A DNA stretch of 64,000 nt from the NCBI RefSeq assembly GCF_001477495.1, contig NZ_LDTF01000028.1:1-64000 (forward strand), written 5' to 3'. The notes beneath the pieces were generated by a model. The model was not told the origin of the DNA. It ran no database searches and worked only from the letters and a program-made list of their open reading frames with translations. Below are positions 51,744 through 61,217 of the stretch, piece by piece. Both the position numbers and the translations under genes were made by a program. The DNA is from Sphingomonas yabuuchiae (GTDB taxonomy: Bacteria; Pseudomonadota; Alphaproteobacteria; Sphingomonadales; Sphingomonadaceae). Position 1 is the stretch's first letter. Each line of letters begins with the position of its first letter.

Positions 51744-53054
51744 TCAGCTGGTGCCCGGAATACACTGGCTGGTGTCTTCGCGCGCGACTTCGCGGCAGTT
51801 CCACCGTGCCGTCTCGTTGCCGGGACCCAGCCGTTCGTAGAGGAAGGTCGCGGTCCGTCGCGCCTGATCGCTGACCCGGTTGTCGCGCGGCACGCTGGCG
51901 GCATCGCGCCACCCGGCCACCCGGCAGGGGGTCCGCCCCTTGCACAGCTTGTAGGCGATCAGGGCATAGCTGCCCGCAAAGCCGCCGGGGGTGAGTTGCA
52001 GGATGAAGCTGGCCTGACTCGGATCATAGCCGCGCACGCTGTTCCCGCCCAGATCGGCGGCGGGCAGATCGACCGACGGCATGGCCGGCGCTTGCGCCAG
52101 TTCGGTGGAGGTCGGCACGGTCGGATCGGGCAGGGTGGGCGTGCCGGGCGTTTCCTCGGACGGCACCATCAGGCTGGCGATGCGCGGATCGATCGTCTCG
52201 CCGCCCGCATAGTTGCGGCGCGACGCGGCGGGTTCGCCCCAGCCGCCGGGCCAGCGATAGAAGAGATGGGTATGGACCTGGGCAATCTTGACGAGCTGGC
52301 TGCGCCAATAGGGGACGACCCAGTCGGTGTGATAATGGGTCGCCTGACCGACCGGGCTGTAGACGAAGCCGGTCAGGGCCAGTGTCGCCGCCTGTCGCGC
52401 GCGCTGCCAGATCGCCGGGACCGGGCGGCGGGTCAGCGCGCCGTCGCAGGTGAAGGTGAACTGGCAGCCGGTGCGCCGCTCCGCGCCCTGGAACACCACG
52501 CCGCACACCGTCGCCGGAAAGGCCGGGTGGCGGACGCGGTTGAGTACGACCTGCGCCACCGCCGCCATGCCCGCCGGATCGTTACCGGCCTCATAATAGG
52601 CCGCCGCGGCGAGACAGGTCGTCGCCTGTTCGCGATCCGCCGCCGCCGTCGTACTGGGCAGCGAGAAGGGTCGGGCGGCGACCAACTGCTTCGGAAAGAA
52701 GGGCTGCTCGGCATTTTGCCGCCGGGCTTCGTCCGGCGTCATCTCGATATTGGTGTTGGGTGCGATTTCCGGCGGCGGGGCGGCCAGCGGGTCGGTGCCC
52801 TGGCCCGCGCGGCCGTGCAGTCGCTCGACAGGCAGGCGGTCGCCTCCCGTCACGCCGATCGGTGCATTATAGGCGGACCAGACGAGATAGGCGGTGCCCG
52901 CAAAGGCGAGCAGCACCAGCATGAGCAGCAGCCCCAGAAAAGCGGGCGGCACCGGCTGCCGCATCGCGCGAGGGCGAAATTCGGGCAGCAGCTCTTCGGG
53001 ATGGGGGGCGTCCGCGTTCGGGCGCGACGGCCGCGATGGGGAGGGATCATCCAC
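51744..53054 (-). CDS. SleB-family cell wall hydrolase (Hydrolase_2), membrane-anchored
   Basis: 436 residues from the GTG at 53054, with GGAAG upstream. One membrane helix (AFLGLLLMLVLLAFAGTAYLVW, near residue 40) leaves the rest in the periplasm. The SleB/Hydrolase_2 domain at about 140-260 has the catalytic Glu in CLAAAAYYEAGNDPAGM and then VAQVVLNRVRHPAFP, CGVVFQG and THYHTDWVVPYW. Members are lytic transglycosylase-like peptidoglycan hydrolases. The linker and C-terminal 150 residues are not recognised. It may help pass large secretion or EPS machinery through the wall. It is upstream of the exported-protein genes in the same direction. Confidence 0.88.
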   Translation of the reverse strand: MDDPSPSRPSRPNADAPHPEELLPEFRPRAMRQPVPPAFLGLLLMLVLLAFAGTAYLVWSAYNAPIGVTGGDRLPVERLHGRAGQGTDPLAAPPPEIAPNTNIEMTPDEARRQNAEQPFFPKQLVAARPFSLPSTTAAADREQATTCLAAAAYYEAGNDPAGMAAVAQVVLNRVRHPAFPATVCGVVFQGAERRTGCQFTFTCDGALTRRPVPAIWQRARQAATLALTGFVYSPVGQATHYHTDWVVPYWRSQLVKIAQVHTHLFYRWPGGWGEPAASRRNYAGGETIDPRIASLMVPSEETPGTPTLPDPTVPTSTELAQAPAMPSVDLPAADLGGNSVRGYDPSQASFILQLTPGGFAGSYALIAYKLCKGRTPCRVAGWRDAASVPRDNRVSDQARRTATFLYERLGPGNETARWNCREVAREDTSQCIPGTS

Positions 53055-53184
53055 AGGGCGGGCTTCCTGACATCGCGCGGCTTGTAGAGTGTGTCGGGCA
53101 GGCGGCGCAACCGCTACCTGCCCGAGCGATGTGTCTTAGATCTGGATTGAAAACGCGCGAATGGGGCAACGGGCGCGGTGCCGC

Positions 53185-53207
53185 GAAACGTGCCATCGGC
53201 ACGTTTC
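53185..53207 (-). terminator. Perfect hairpin downstream of the type I secretion adaptor gene
   Basis: GAAACGTGCC, a 3-nt loop and GGCACGTTTC form a 10-bp perfect stem 11 bp after the stop at 53218. There is no T run, but position and symmetry fit a transcription end. Confidence 0.55.
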
Positions 53208-53217
53208 AAACGGCCTC

Positions 53218-54624
53218 TTAATGCTCGCCGCCGCTGCGGCGGAAGACCTGAAGCAGCGGCTCCAGCCAGTAATCGAGTAGGGTGCGGCGGCGCAGCGTCA
53301 CCATCACCTCGGCGGGCTGGCCGTTGCGCAGGGTCTGGCCCGGCGTGCTGGCCCGGATCGCATCGATCGCGGCGCGCGGCACGGCGACTTCGCCGGTGAA
53401 GTAGCGCGTGCCGGTCTTTTCTTCGACCACGCTGGCGGCCGAGACGCGGGTGATCTTGCCCTCGACCGGCGCAAGGCCGCGATTGGCGAGTTCGGGGAAG
53501 CGGATCTCGGCCTTCTGACCCACCGCCAGATCGTCGGCATCGGCCGGGGCGATCATCAGGTCGACGGTCAGCGGGCGGGCGTCGGGTACGATCTCCATCA
53601 GCTTCTGGCCCGGCGCGATGACGCCGCCCACGGTGGATACGGCCAGGCCGACGACCTGGCCGGACACCGGGGCGCGGACGATCTGCTGTTCGACCTGGCG
53701 CCGCAGTGCGGCCCATTTCGGCATCAGCTCGCCCAGCGACTGTTCGACCGTGGCCAGGCGTTGCGACGCCTCCACCTGCTGCTGGCTGCTGACCTGAAGC
53801 GCCTGCATCCGCGCCTCGCCGATCTGTTCGCGGGTGGCGGCGGCGCTGGCGCGCAGATTGGCGCTTTCGCCGACCAGCGCGGCATTGGCGCGCTCCATCG
53901 CACGGACCCGGTTGATGCTGGCGAAGCCGCGCTTGGCCAGCTGGCGCAGGCCGTCGGTTTCGTCGTCGATCAGCTTCGACTGGCGGTCATTGGCCTTGAT
54001 CTGGTCGCCGATGCCCGCGATCCGCGCGGACAGCTGCGCCTGTTGCTGCTGGACGATGCCGTTGCGGGCCCGCGCCTGGCGGTACCAGTCGGCCAGCTGA
54101 TGTTCCTGCAGCGCCAGCGCGTCGCGCGCGAGCACCGCGTCCTCGCCGGTCAGGCCGATGAAATCGGCCGGAGGCGCGATGGTGGTCGCGCCGCTCTGTT
54201 GCGCCATCAGCCGGGCGCGTTCGGCCTGAAGCCCCAGCGCCTGCGCCGCGAAGGCCCGCTCGCTGGCCCGGACATCGCCGCCCGCCAGTTCGATCAGGAT
54301 GTCGCCCGCATGGACATGCTGTCCTTCGCGGACGTGCAGGCTGCGGATGATGCCGCCGTCGCGGTGCTGGACGGTCTGGACGTTGCCCGCCACGCCGATG
54401 GTGCCGGAGACCGTCGCGGCGGCGTCCATATGAACGAAGGTGGCCGATGAGACGAGCGCCACCGCACAGGCCGCGACCAGCCAGCGGCCGATGCGCGATT
54501 CGACGGGGACATGATCGATAGCCGCAGGTGAGACGGCCGGGGCCGAAGGCGGCGTCGAGGGAGACGGCGCGAACGGCGCGAGGAGCCGGTCGACCACCGG
54601 ATTGCCGGAGAGGATGGCGTTCAT
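53218..54624 (-). CDS. HlyD-family type I secretion periplasmic adaptor
   Basis: 468 residues from the ATG at 54624. GAAGAG lies upstream, and an in-frame ATG at 54675 would overlap the ABC gene. The N-terminal membrane helix is near residue 60 (WLVAACAVALVSSATFVHM). A lipoyl/barrel-sandwich segment (GGIIRSLHVREGQHVHAGD), a long coiled coil (about 130-310) and the C-terminal beta-domain (VRAPVSGQVVGLAVSTVGGV, then AEVMV) follow. It bridges the ABC exporter and an outer-membrane TolC-like channel. No TolC gene is in the window. The ABC gene ends 31 bp upstream. Confidence 0.93.
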   Translation of the reverse strand: MNAILSGNPVVDRLLAPFAPSPSTPPSAPAVSPAAIDHVPVESRIGRWLVAACAVALVSSATFVHMDAAATVSGTIGVAGNVQTVQHRDGGIIRSLHVREGQHVHAGDILIELAGGDVRASERAFAAQALGLQAERARLMAQQSGATTIAPPADFIGLTGEDAVLARDALALQEHQLADWYRQARARNGIVQQQQAQLSARIAGIGDQIKANDRQSKLIDDETDGLRQLAKRGFASINRVRAMERANAALVGESANLRASAAATREQIGEARMQALQVSSQQQVEASQRLATVEQSLGELMPKWAALRRQVEQQIVRAPVSGQVVGLAVSTVGGVIAPGQKLMEIVPDARPLTVDLMIAPADADDLAVGQKAEIRFPELANRGLAPVEGKITRVSAASVVEEKTGTRYFTGEVAVPRAAIDAIRASTPGQTLRNGQPAEVMVTLRRRTLLDYWLEPLLQVFRRSGGEH

Positions 54625-54655
54625 GGGAAAGCTCTTCTTTTCGCGGGTGTCGGGG

Positions 54656-56353
54656 TCAGGCGGCGTCGGCGACATCGGTCCGCTGACCGATGCGTTCGAT
54701 CCGGCCGTCCTTCATGACGAGCAGGCGGTCGGCGGCGGCGATCAGCGATCCGTGGTGAAGCGCGACGATGACGGTCGCCTTGCGGGCCCGCAGCGCCCGG
54801 ATCGCCTTGTCGAGACAGGCCTCACCCTCGGCATCCAGGCTGGCATTGGGTTCGTCCAGGATCATCACGCAAGGGTCGCCGTACAGGGCGCGGGCCAGGG
54901 CGACGCGCTGGGCCTGACCGGCCGACAGGGTCACGCCGCCATCGCCGATCACCGTATCATAGCCCTGGGGGAAGCGCAGGATGACATCGTGGATCCCCGC
55001 CGCCTGCGCCGCACGGACCAGGCCGGCATCGGTGGAGGCAGGGTCGGCCAGTTCGGTGTCGAAGCGCGCGATATTCTCGCGCAGCGTGCCCCGGAACAGG
55101 GTCGGCGACTGCGGCAGATAGCCGATGGCGCGGCGACGCTGATCGACCGGCCAATGGGCGAGGTCCGCGCCGTCGAGTCGCACGCTGCCGCGCTGCGGCT
55201 CGATCGCCCCGGCCAGCGCGCGGAGCAGGGTGGACTTGCCCGAGCCGGACGCCCCGGCGACGACGATCATCTCGCCCGCCTCGACGCTGAAGTCGATGCC
55301 GTGCAGGATCGCCTGGGCGGGCTTGTTCGGATCGGCGACGACGCGCAGTTCCTCGACCCGGATCTGTCCGGTCGGCTCGGGCAGGGCGGGGGGCGCCACG
55401 CTGTCCTCGCGGGCCAGCAGCGCGTCGAGCGTCTCATAGGTCGCGCGCGACTGGACGATGCCGCGCCAGGTCGCCGTGACCAGCTCGATCGGTTGCAGCG
55501 CGCGCGCCATCAGCAGCGACGAGGCGAAGATTGCGCCCGCCGAGACGCTGCCGCGAATCGCCAGCCATGCACCGAGGCCCAGCGCCAGCGACTGGAGCGC
55601 GAGACGGGCGGCCTTGGTGATGCTGACATAGGTGGCGGCGGTGAAGCCCGCGACCGTCTGGAGCCGCGCGCTTTCCGAACGGTGGCGCAGCGCGCGGGTG
55701 GCGAGCCCGTCGGCCATGCCGAGTGCGACCGCGACCTCGCGTCCGCGCAGCATCTCGTCGATCGCGCCATAATGGGTCTGCGATGCGCTCAGGGCGCGAC
55801 GGGCGGGTTCGGCCGTCGCGCGCCCGTTCAGGACCGACAGCAGGATCAGCAGCGCACCACCGACCAGCGCCAGCGCGCCGAGGGCCGGATGAACCAGGAA
55901 GCAGATGACGAGGTAGATCGGCGCCCAGGGGGTGTCGAACAGCGCCATGACCCCGGCCCCGGTCAGCGTCTGCCGTGCGGCATCGAAGTCGCGCAGCACG
56001 GCGGCGGTCGCCGCCTCGCTCCGCCGTGCGCTCAGCAGGCGATCCATGATCGGGCGGGCCAGCTGGTGGTCCAGCCGCTCGCCTGCGCGCACCAGCAGCC
56101 GGGCGCGCAACAGGTCGAGCGCGGCGCTGGTCATCACCGCGAGCAGGAACATGCCGGTCAGCATGGCCAGCGTCGCGCCGCTGCGCGCGGGCAGGGCGCG
56201 GTCATAGACCTGCAGCATGTAGATGGAGGGCGCGAGGTACAGGATGTTGACCACCGCGCTGAACAGCGCCGCATCGGCGAAATATCGACGGCAGGCGCCG
56301 CGTGCCTGCGCCAGCGTGGAACTGGTCGGTGACGAAAAAATCAAGCGGAGCAT
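54656..56353 (-). CDS. Type I secretion ABC transporter (PrtD-like)
   Basis: 565 residues from the ATG at 56353. The N-terminal half has six membrane helices with no peptidase C39 domain. The nucleotide-binding domain has Walker A AGASGSGKST near residue 368, the signature LSAGQAQ near 478, Walker B CVMILDEPNA near 494 and the switch His in VALHH. The class exports RTX proteins with C-terminal signals. The divergent neighbour is an RTX protein, so it is the expected cargo. Sphingan clusters carry a similar pair (atrB/atrD), which supports the assignment. Confidence 0.94.
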   Translation of the reverse strand: MLRLIFSSPTSSTLAQARGACRRYFADAALFSAVVNILYLAPSIYMLQVYDRALPARSGATLAMLTGMFLLAVMTSAALDLLRARLLVRAGERLDHQLARPIMDRLLSARRSEAATAAVLRDFDAARQTLTGAGVMALFDTPWAPIYLVICFLVHPALGALALVGGALLILLSVLNGRATAEPARRALSASQTHYGAIDEMLRGREVAVALGMADGLATRALRHRSESARLQTVAGFTAATYVSITKAARLALQSLALGLGAWLAIRGSVSAGAIFASSLLMARALQPIELVTATWRGIVQSRATYETLDALLAREDSVAPPALPEPTGQIRVEELRVVADPNKPAQAILHGIDFSVEAGEMIVVAGASGSGKSTLLRALAGAIEPQRGSVRLDGADLAHWPVDQRRRAIGYLPQSPTLFRGTLRENIARFDTELADPASTDAGLVRAAQAAGIHDVILRFPQGYDTVIGDGGVTLSAGQAQRVALARALYGDPCVMILDEPNASLDAEGEACLDKAIRALRARKATVIVALHHGSLIAAADRLLVMKDGRIERIGQRTDVADAA

Positions 56354-56605
56354 GATGTTAATCTCTCGGCGAGCGGGACCGAACAGAGGTGCCGTGCTTG
56401 GCGTCGTTTAGCGCCGATCCGGTTAAAGAACGTTGAAAGGCCGGTCGGGCCGCTTTGGGCCCTAAATATCGCTAACTGCTTGAGATAACGGTTACTGCGG
56501 CGTTCATCTCGTTACGAATTGGTTAACGGCGCCTTTGCCAGTTCTCTGAAACTATCATTGGAATTCGGCGGGTTACCTGGAATTCGAACCAAGAGGGTTA
56601 TCCGC

Positions 56606-59176
56606 ATGTATCTGAACGCCAAGAATGTCGGGCTGTCGCTGTCGGCGGCTAGCCAATCCACCCGTTATGCGACGGTCGCGAACCCGATTCTCAACGGGAC
56701 GGACGCCAACGAACTGTTGGGCGGGACCACCAATTCGGTCCTGTCCGGCGGCAAGGGCGACGATTATTACGTGCTCTGGGATATCACCGGCAAGGCGATC
56801 GAGAAGGCCAATGAAGGCAATGACACGGTCGAGGTGAAGTTCGCGGGCGGCTACATCCTGCCCGACAATATCGAGAATCTGGTACTGAACTCGCCCTGGG
56901 CCTGGTGGGGCACCGGCAACGCCCAGGACAATATCCTGATCGCGGGCAATATCGGCGCGACGCTCGACGGCGGCGGCGGCAATGACGTGCTGGTCGGCGG
57001 TGCGGGCGCGGACGTGTTCAAGGTCACGGCGGGCAAGGGTTCGGACGCGATCTACAATTTCCAGTCGGGGTGGGACAGCGTCCAGCTTCAGGGCTATGGC
57101 ATCGCCAGCTTCGCGGACCTGAAGGCCGCCGCGACCCAGGTCGGCGACGACGTCCAGATCGGCTTTGCCAATGGCGAAAAGCTGGTGCTGCGCGGCGTGC
57201 AGCTGAACAACCTGACCGGCGCCGATTTCGGCTTCTCGTCGATCGGGGGGACGGTGAACGCCAGCAAGATGGCTTTGGGCGACACCACCACCAAGATCAT
57301 GAACGGCGCGACCAACGCCTGGAACACCAACGGCGTCTATCTGCTCAACCTGGCGTGGAATCCGGGCAGCCTGAAGTACGGCACCGATTACCAGATCGAA
57401 TCGGTGTTCAATCAGGCGGATACGAGCAAGAACGCGACATTCAACTGGGCCTTCCCGGTGTCGACCGACCCGAATTTCAGCATCAAGGCCTATCCCAGCA
57501 TCATGTTCGGGGTCAGCCCGTATGGCGATACCAAGAACGTCGCCGACACCGCCCACACCTTCCCGGTCAAGCTGGCCGACCTGGTTTCGATGACGGCCAA
57601 TTTCGACGTCGCCATCGCCGGGAACAAGGGCGGTTTCAACGTCGCCTATGACATTTGGTTCACGAACACCCCCAATGGCGGGCCGTCGACCGTGACCAAT
57701 GAGATCATGATCTGGACCCACAAGGGCACGTTCGATGCCTTCGGCACGTTGCTGGGCGACTTCAATGCCGGTGGCGTGAAGGGCAAGGTGTACAACTCGG
57801 GCACCTATACCGCGATCGTCGCCGACACCGACATGATGGCCGGATCGATCGATATGGCCGCGGTGTTCAAGGCGCTGACCAAGATGGGAATCCTGTCGAC
57901 GTCGAACTATCTCGCCTCGGTTCAGCTGGGGTCGGAGGTGAATTCCGGCGTCGGCACGCTTAAGGTGAACAACTTCTCGCTGTCGGTGGAGACGAGCGAC
58001 CAGAAGGGCGGGACGATCCTGAAGGAAGCGAGCGGCGCGGGAACCACCGTGACCTACAAGCCCGCCCCGACGACCGAAGCCAAGCTCGCTCCCGTCGTCG
58101 AGGTGCCCTCGGCCGTCAGCAAGCTGATTGCGGCGGGTGCGCAGAAGATGCTGGATGCCGCCGGCGTCGCGATCGGGGTGCAGCAGATCAACAAGCTGAC
58201 CGCCAACGCGACCGAAACGCTGCGCTACGACCTGTCGGGCACCCTGATCGGGCGCGAGGTGGTCGAGAAGAACGGCTTGACCACGATCTCGCGCTATGAC
58301 GCCAAGGGCGGCATGATCGGGGCCGACCAGGTGTTCGTCAACGCCGCCTCGACCGTGACCAAGCATTACGGCCAGTGGTGGTCCTATCAGGGCTATGACC
58401 TGACCACCAAGAATGCCGCCGGTGCGACGGTCGTCCAGCATTACGACGCGAAGAACACGCTGGTGTCGACCGACGCGACGCGCATCCTGAACGGTGCCAC
58501 GGTCAAGGAATGGTGGGACCAGAAGACGGGTGCCGCCGGGGTCGTCTCGACCACGCTCGACGGCAATGGCAACGGCAAGATCGAATATCTCGACGGCAAG
58601 TGGAAGCTCGTCAATTATGATGAGTACAGCAATGCCAGCGGCGTCGCGACGATCAAGCATTTCGACGCCACCAAGACGCTGACCGGTGGCGAAGTCAGCT
58701 TCGTCGATGCGGGCGGGGTCAAGGTCCAGGAGAATCATGACAAGGCCTGGGTCGTCACCGACCGGCTGTTCACCGGCACCGCGGGCGCGGACACGATCGT
58801 TCTGAAGGACGGGACCAATGCGGTGCACGGCGGTGCGGGTGCCGATGTGATCTGGGCGGGCAAGGGGGCGGACGCCTTCTATTTCGAGACACCGATCACA
58901 TCGGATGTCGACACGATCCACGATTTCTCGACGACCGACGACTCCATCTATCTGGACAGTGCGATCTTCGGGAAGCTGGCGACCAGCGGTGGTGCGCTGG
59001 CGGCCACGGCCTTCGCGGTGGATGCGGTGCGGGATGCGAGCACGCGGATCATCTATGACAGCAAGACCGGCAACCTGCTGTACGATGCCGATGGCACGGG
59101 ATCGAAGGCGGCCGTGGTTTTTGCCCATCTCGATCCGGGCCTCGCTCTCAATGCGGGACACTTCCATCTGATTTAG
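56606..59176 (+). CDS. RTX protein with a GH12 endoglucanase domain
   Basis: 856 residues. The ATG at 56606 is chosen for the AGAGGG eight bases upstream. Residues 30-150 hold RTX-type repeats (GGKGDDYYVL, GGGGNDVLVGGAGADVF). A GH12-like domain spans about 220-460. Glu366 in NEIMIW is the expected nucleophile and Glu444 in QLGSEVNSG the expected acid/base. A repeated spacer of about 220 residues (LRYDLSGTLIGREVV, VQHYDAKNTLVS) follows, and the C-terminal 130 residues are a serralysin-type RTX module (GGAGADVIWAGKGADAFYF, HDFSTTDDSIYLD). There is no Sec signal, as expected for type I secretion. It likely cuts beta-1,4-glucan outside the cell. Confidence 0.88.
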   Translation: MYLNAKNVGLSLSAASQSTRYATVANPILNGTDANELLGGTTNSVLSGGKGDDYYVLWDITGKAIEKANEGNDTVEVKFAGGYILPDNIENLVLNSPWAWWGTGNAQDNILIAGNIGATLDGGGGNDVLVGGAGADVFKVTAGKGSDAIYNFQSGWDSVQLQGYGIASFADLKAAATQVGDDVQIGFANGEKLVLRGVQLNNLTGADFGFSSIGGTVNASKMALGDTTTKIMNGATNAWNTNGVYLLNLAWNPGSLKYGTDYQIESVFNQADTSKNATFNWAFPVSTDPNFSIKAYPSIMFGVSPYGDTKNVADTAHTFPVKLADLVSMTANFDVAIAGNKGGFNVAYDIWFTNTPNGGPSTVTNEIMIWTHKGTFDAFGTLLGDFNAGGVKGKVYNSGTYTAIVADTDMMAGSIDMAAVFKALTKMGILSTSNYLASVQLGSEVNSGVGTLKVNNFSLSVETSDQKGGTILKEASGAGTTVTYKPAPTTEAKLAPVVEVPSAVSKLIAAGAQKMLDAAGVAIGVQQINKLTANATETLRYDLSGTLIGREVVEKNGLTTISRYDAKGGMIGADQVFVNAASTVTKHYGQWWSYQGYDLTTKNAAGATVVQHYDAKNTLVSTDATRILNGATVKEWWDQKTGAAGVVSTTLDGNGNGKIEYLDGKWKLVNYDEYSNASGVATIKHFDATKTLTGGEVSFVDAGGVKVQENHDKAWVVTDRLFTGTAGADTIVLKDGTNAVHGGAGADVIWAGKGADAFYFETPITSDVDTIHDFSTTDDSIYLDSAIFGKLATSGGALAATAFAVDAVRDASTRIIYDSKTGNLLYDADGTGSKAAVVFAHLDPGLALNAGHFHLI

Positions 59177-59181
59177 GGTGC

Positions 59182-59240
59182 CGTGCCGCGCTGCGGCACG
59201 ATAGAGGTCAGCGACAAGCCGCGGCATGCAAGTGCCGCGG
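59182..59240 (+). terminator. Two tandem hairpins after the RTX-GH12 gene
   Basis: CGTGCCGC-GCT-GCGGCACG (59182-59200) is a perfect 8-bp stem just after the stop. CCGCGGCA-6 nt-TGCCGCGG (59219-59240) is a second one. Neither has a T run. They may end the RTX transcript or protect its 3' end. Confidence 0.5.
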
Positions 59241-59294
59241 CGATTCGCATGACAGCAGGGAAGATGCCGGTTGGGGGTTAAGGGATCGGAGTCG

Positions 59295-61217
59295 ATGCGC
59301 GCCGAGGCGCGGCAGGACGGACCCGTAGCGGCAAAGGGTCATTTCCACCCGACCTTCCGTCCGGAGATCGAGGGGCTGCGCGCCGTCGCGGTGCTGCCCA
59401 TCCTGTTCAACCATGCCCATGTCCGGGGCTTTGGCGGGGGATTTGTCGGCGTCGACATCTTCTTCGTGATCTCGGGCTTTCTGATCACGATGATCCTGAC
59501 CCGCGACGTGGCGGCGGGGTCCTTCTCGATCGCGCAATTCTATCGCCGTCGCGTGCTGCGCATCTTTCCGGCGCTGTTCGCGATGCTGGCCGCCGTCACC
59601 GTGATGGCGGCGGTGGCGATGACGCCCAACGAGCTGGTGCTGTATGCCCGCTCGCTGGTCGCCACCATCTTCTTCGTGTCGAATATCCAGTTCTATGCCG
59701 ACACGGGATATTTCACGACCGCGGCGATGAGCCGACCGCTGCTCCACACCTGGTCGCTCGCCATCGAAGAGCAATTCTACATCTTCTGGCCGCTCCTGCT
59801 GGCCTTCGGCGCGGGCCGGTCGCGGCGGCTGTTGTGGCTGTTGCTCGGCGGTGTGGTCGTGGCGTCGCTGGCCGCTTCGGTCTGGATGGTGGTGCGCGAG
59901 CCTGCGGCTGCCTTCTACCTCATCCCGTTCCGTGCGTGGGAACTGGGCGTCGGCGGGCTGCTGGCGCTGCTGCCCTCGTCCGAGCGTCTGCCGCGCCTGG
60001 TCCGCGAGGGGCTGGCGGGTCTTGGCCTGCTCACCCTGTTGCTGTGCATCCGCTATTATTCGGACACCATGTATTTCCCCGGTGCGGCGGCGATTCCGCC
60101 CTGTCTGGCGACCTGTGCGATCATCTATGCCGGGCGGTCGACCCTGACCGGTGCATTGTTGTCGATCGCGCCGCTGCGCTTCTTCGGGCGGATCAGCTAT
60201 TCGCTGTATCTGTGGCACTGGCCGGTGATCGTCTTTTCCGCGCTGTGGCTGTTCCTGCCCAATGTCGATCCCAAGGTGATTGCGGGCGAGATCGTCGTCT
60301 CGATCCTACTGGCCTGGCTGTCCTACCGGCTGGTGGAGCAGGGCCTTCGCGCGCCCATCGCGGCGCTGCGGACCGGGCCGCTGCTGCGCGGAGCGGGGGC
60401 GGCGATGGCGGCAGGGGCGCTGATCGCGGGTGGCATCGTCGCGGCGAACGGCTTTGCCGGGCGCTACGACGCCGGGCGCCTGGCGATCGCCAAGGTGGTC
60501 GATGGCGATCATGAAATCAGCTATCGCCGGGGAAGCTGCTTCCTGATTGCGGCCGAGGATCATTTCGATCCAAAGCGTTGCCTGACCCCGATGGGCCATG
60601 GCCCCCGCATCCTGATCCTGGGAGACAGCACGGCCGCACATCTGTGGCCGGGCTTTGCCACCACGCTGTCGCATTATGCCGTGACCCAGGCGACCATGGC
60701 GGGCTGCCCGCCCCAGATCGCGGACAAGAGCAAGGATTTGCCGTGCCTCCGGTTCTTCGACCGGACCCTGCGCCAAGCAGCGCGCGACCGGACCACCGAT
60801 GCAGTGGTGCTCGCGGGCAACTGGCAGTCGGCGGATGCGGACAAGATCGGCGCGACCCTGGCCGAGTTGCGTGGGTGGGGGCTGAACGTCGTGCTGGTCG
60901 GCCCATTGCCGCGCTACGACGCCGCCCTGCCGCGCCTGTTGTTCTTCGATTCGTCGCAGAGCGGCGCGCTGGCCCAACAGCATCTCGATTCGACCATCTG
61001 GCCCATCGATGCGAAGATGCGCGAGGCGGCGAAGAAGGCTGGCGTCACATATTTTTCGGCGGTGGAGGCGCTGTGCTCCGGCGGCAAATGCCGGAATACG
61101 GACGCCAGCGGACTGCCGTTACAATTTGATTATGTTCATTTAACCACGCCGGGATCGACTATCGTGGTGTCGGCGATGCGGCCAGTGATAGACCGGGCGA
61201 TTAACAGTAAGCGATGA
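59295..61217 (+). CDS. Acyltransferase 3 with fused SGNH hydrolase domain (OafB-like)
   Basis: 640 residues. The ATG at 59295 has AAGGGA nine bases upstream, and a TTG eight codons earlier is possible. The membrane domain (about 20-380) has IEGLRAVAVLPILFNHA with the conserved His, GGFVGVDIFFVISGFLITM and HTWSLAIEEQFYIFWP. The periplasmic SGNH domain has LGDSTAAHLWPG (Asp444, Ser445) and DYVHLTTPG (Asp612, His615). Proteins of this design, such as OafB, O-acetylate lipopolysaccharide or EPS sugars. It may decorate the same glycan handled by the GH12 protein upstream. Confidence 0.93.
   Translation: MRAEARQDGPVAAKGHFHPTFRPEIEGLRAVAVLPILFNHAHVRGFGGGFVGVDIFFVISGFLITMILTRDVAAGSFSIAQFYRRRVLRIFPALFAMLAAVTVMAAVAMTPNELVLYARSLVATIFFVSNIQFYADTGYFTTAAMSRPLLHTWSLAIEEQFYIFWPLLLAFGAGRSRRLLWLLLGGVVVASLAASVWMVVREPAAAFYLIPFRAWELGVGGLLALLPSSERLPRLVREGLAGLGLLTLLLCIRYYSDTMYFPGAAAIPPCLATCAIIYAGRSTLTGALLSIAPLRFFGRISYSLYLWHWPVIVFSALWLFLPNVDPKVIAGEIVVSILLAWLSYRLVEQGLRAPIAALRTGPLLRGAGAAMAAGALIAGGIVAANGFAGRYDAGRLAIAKVVDGDHEISYRRGSCFLIAAEDHFDPKRCLTPMGHGPRILILGDSTAAHLWPGFATTLSHYAVTQATMAGCPPQIADKSKDLPCLRFFDRTLRQAARDRTTDAVVLAGNWQSADADKIGATLAELRGWGLNVVLVGPLPRYDAALPRLLFFDSSQSGALAQQHLDSTIWPIDAKMREAAKKAGVTYFSAVEALCSGGKCRNTDASGLPLQFDYVHLTTPGSTIVVSAMRPVIDRAINSKR

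Noticed and set aside
56573..59227. An 884-codon minus-strand frame opposite the RTX-GH12 gene
   Set aside because: The plus-strand protein has clear RTX and GH12 motifs and a good ribosome-binding site. The antisense frame is a shadow.
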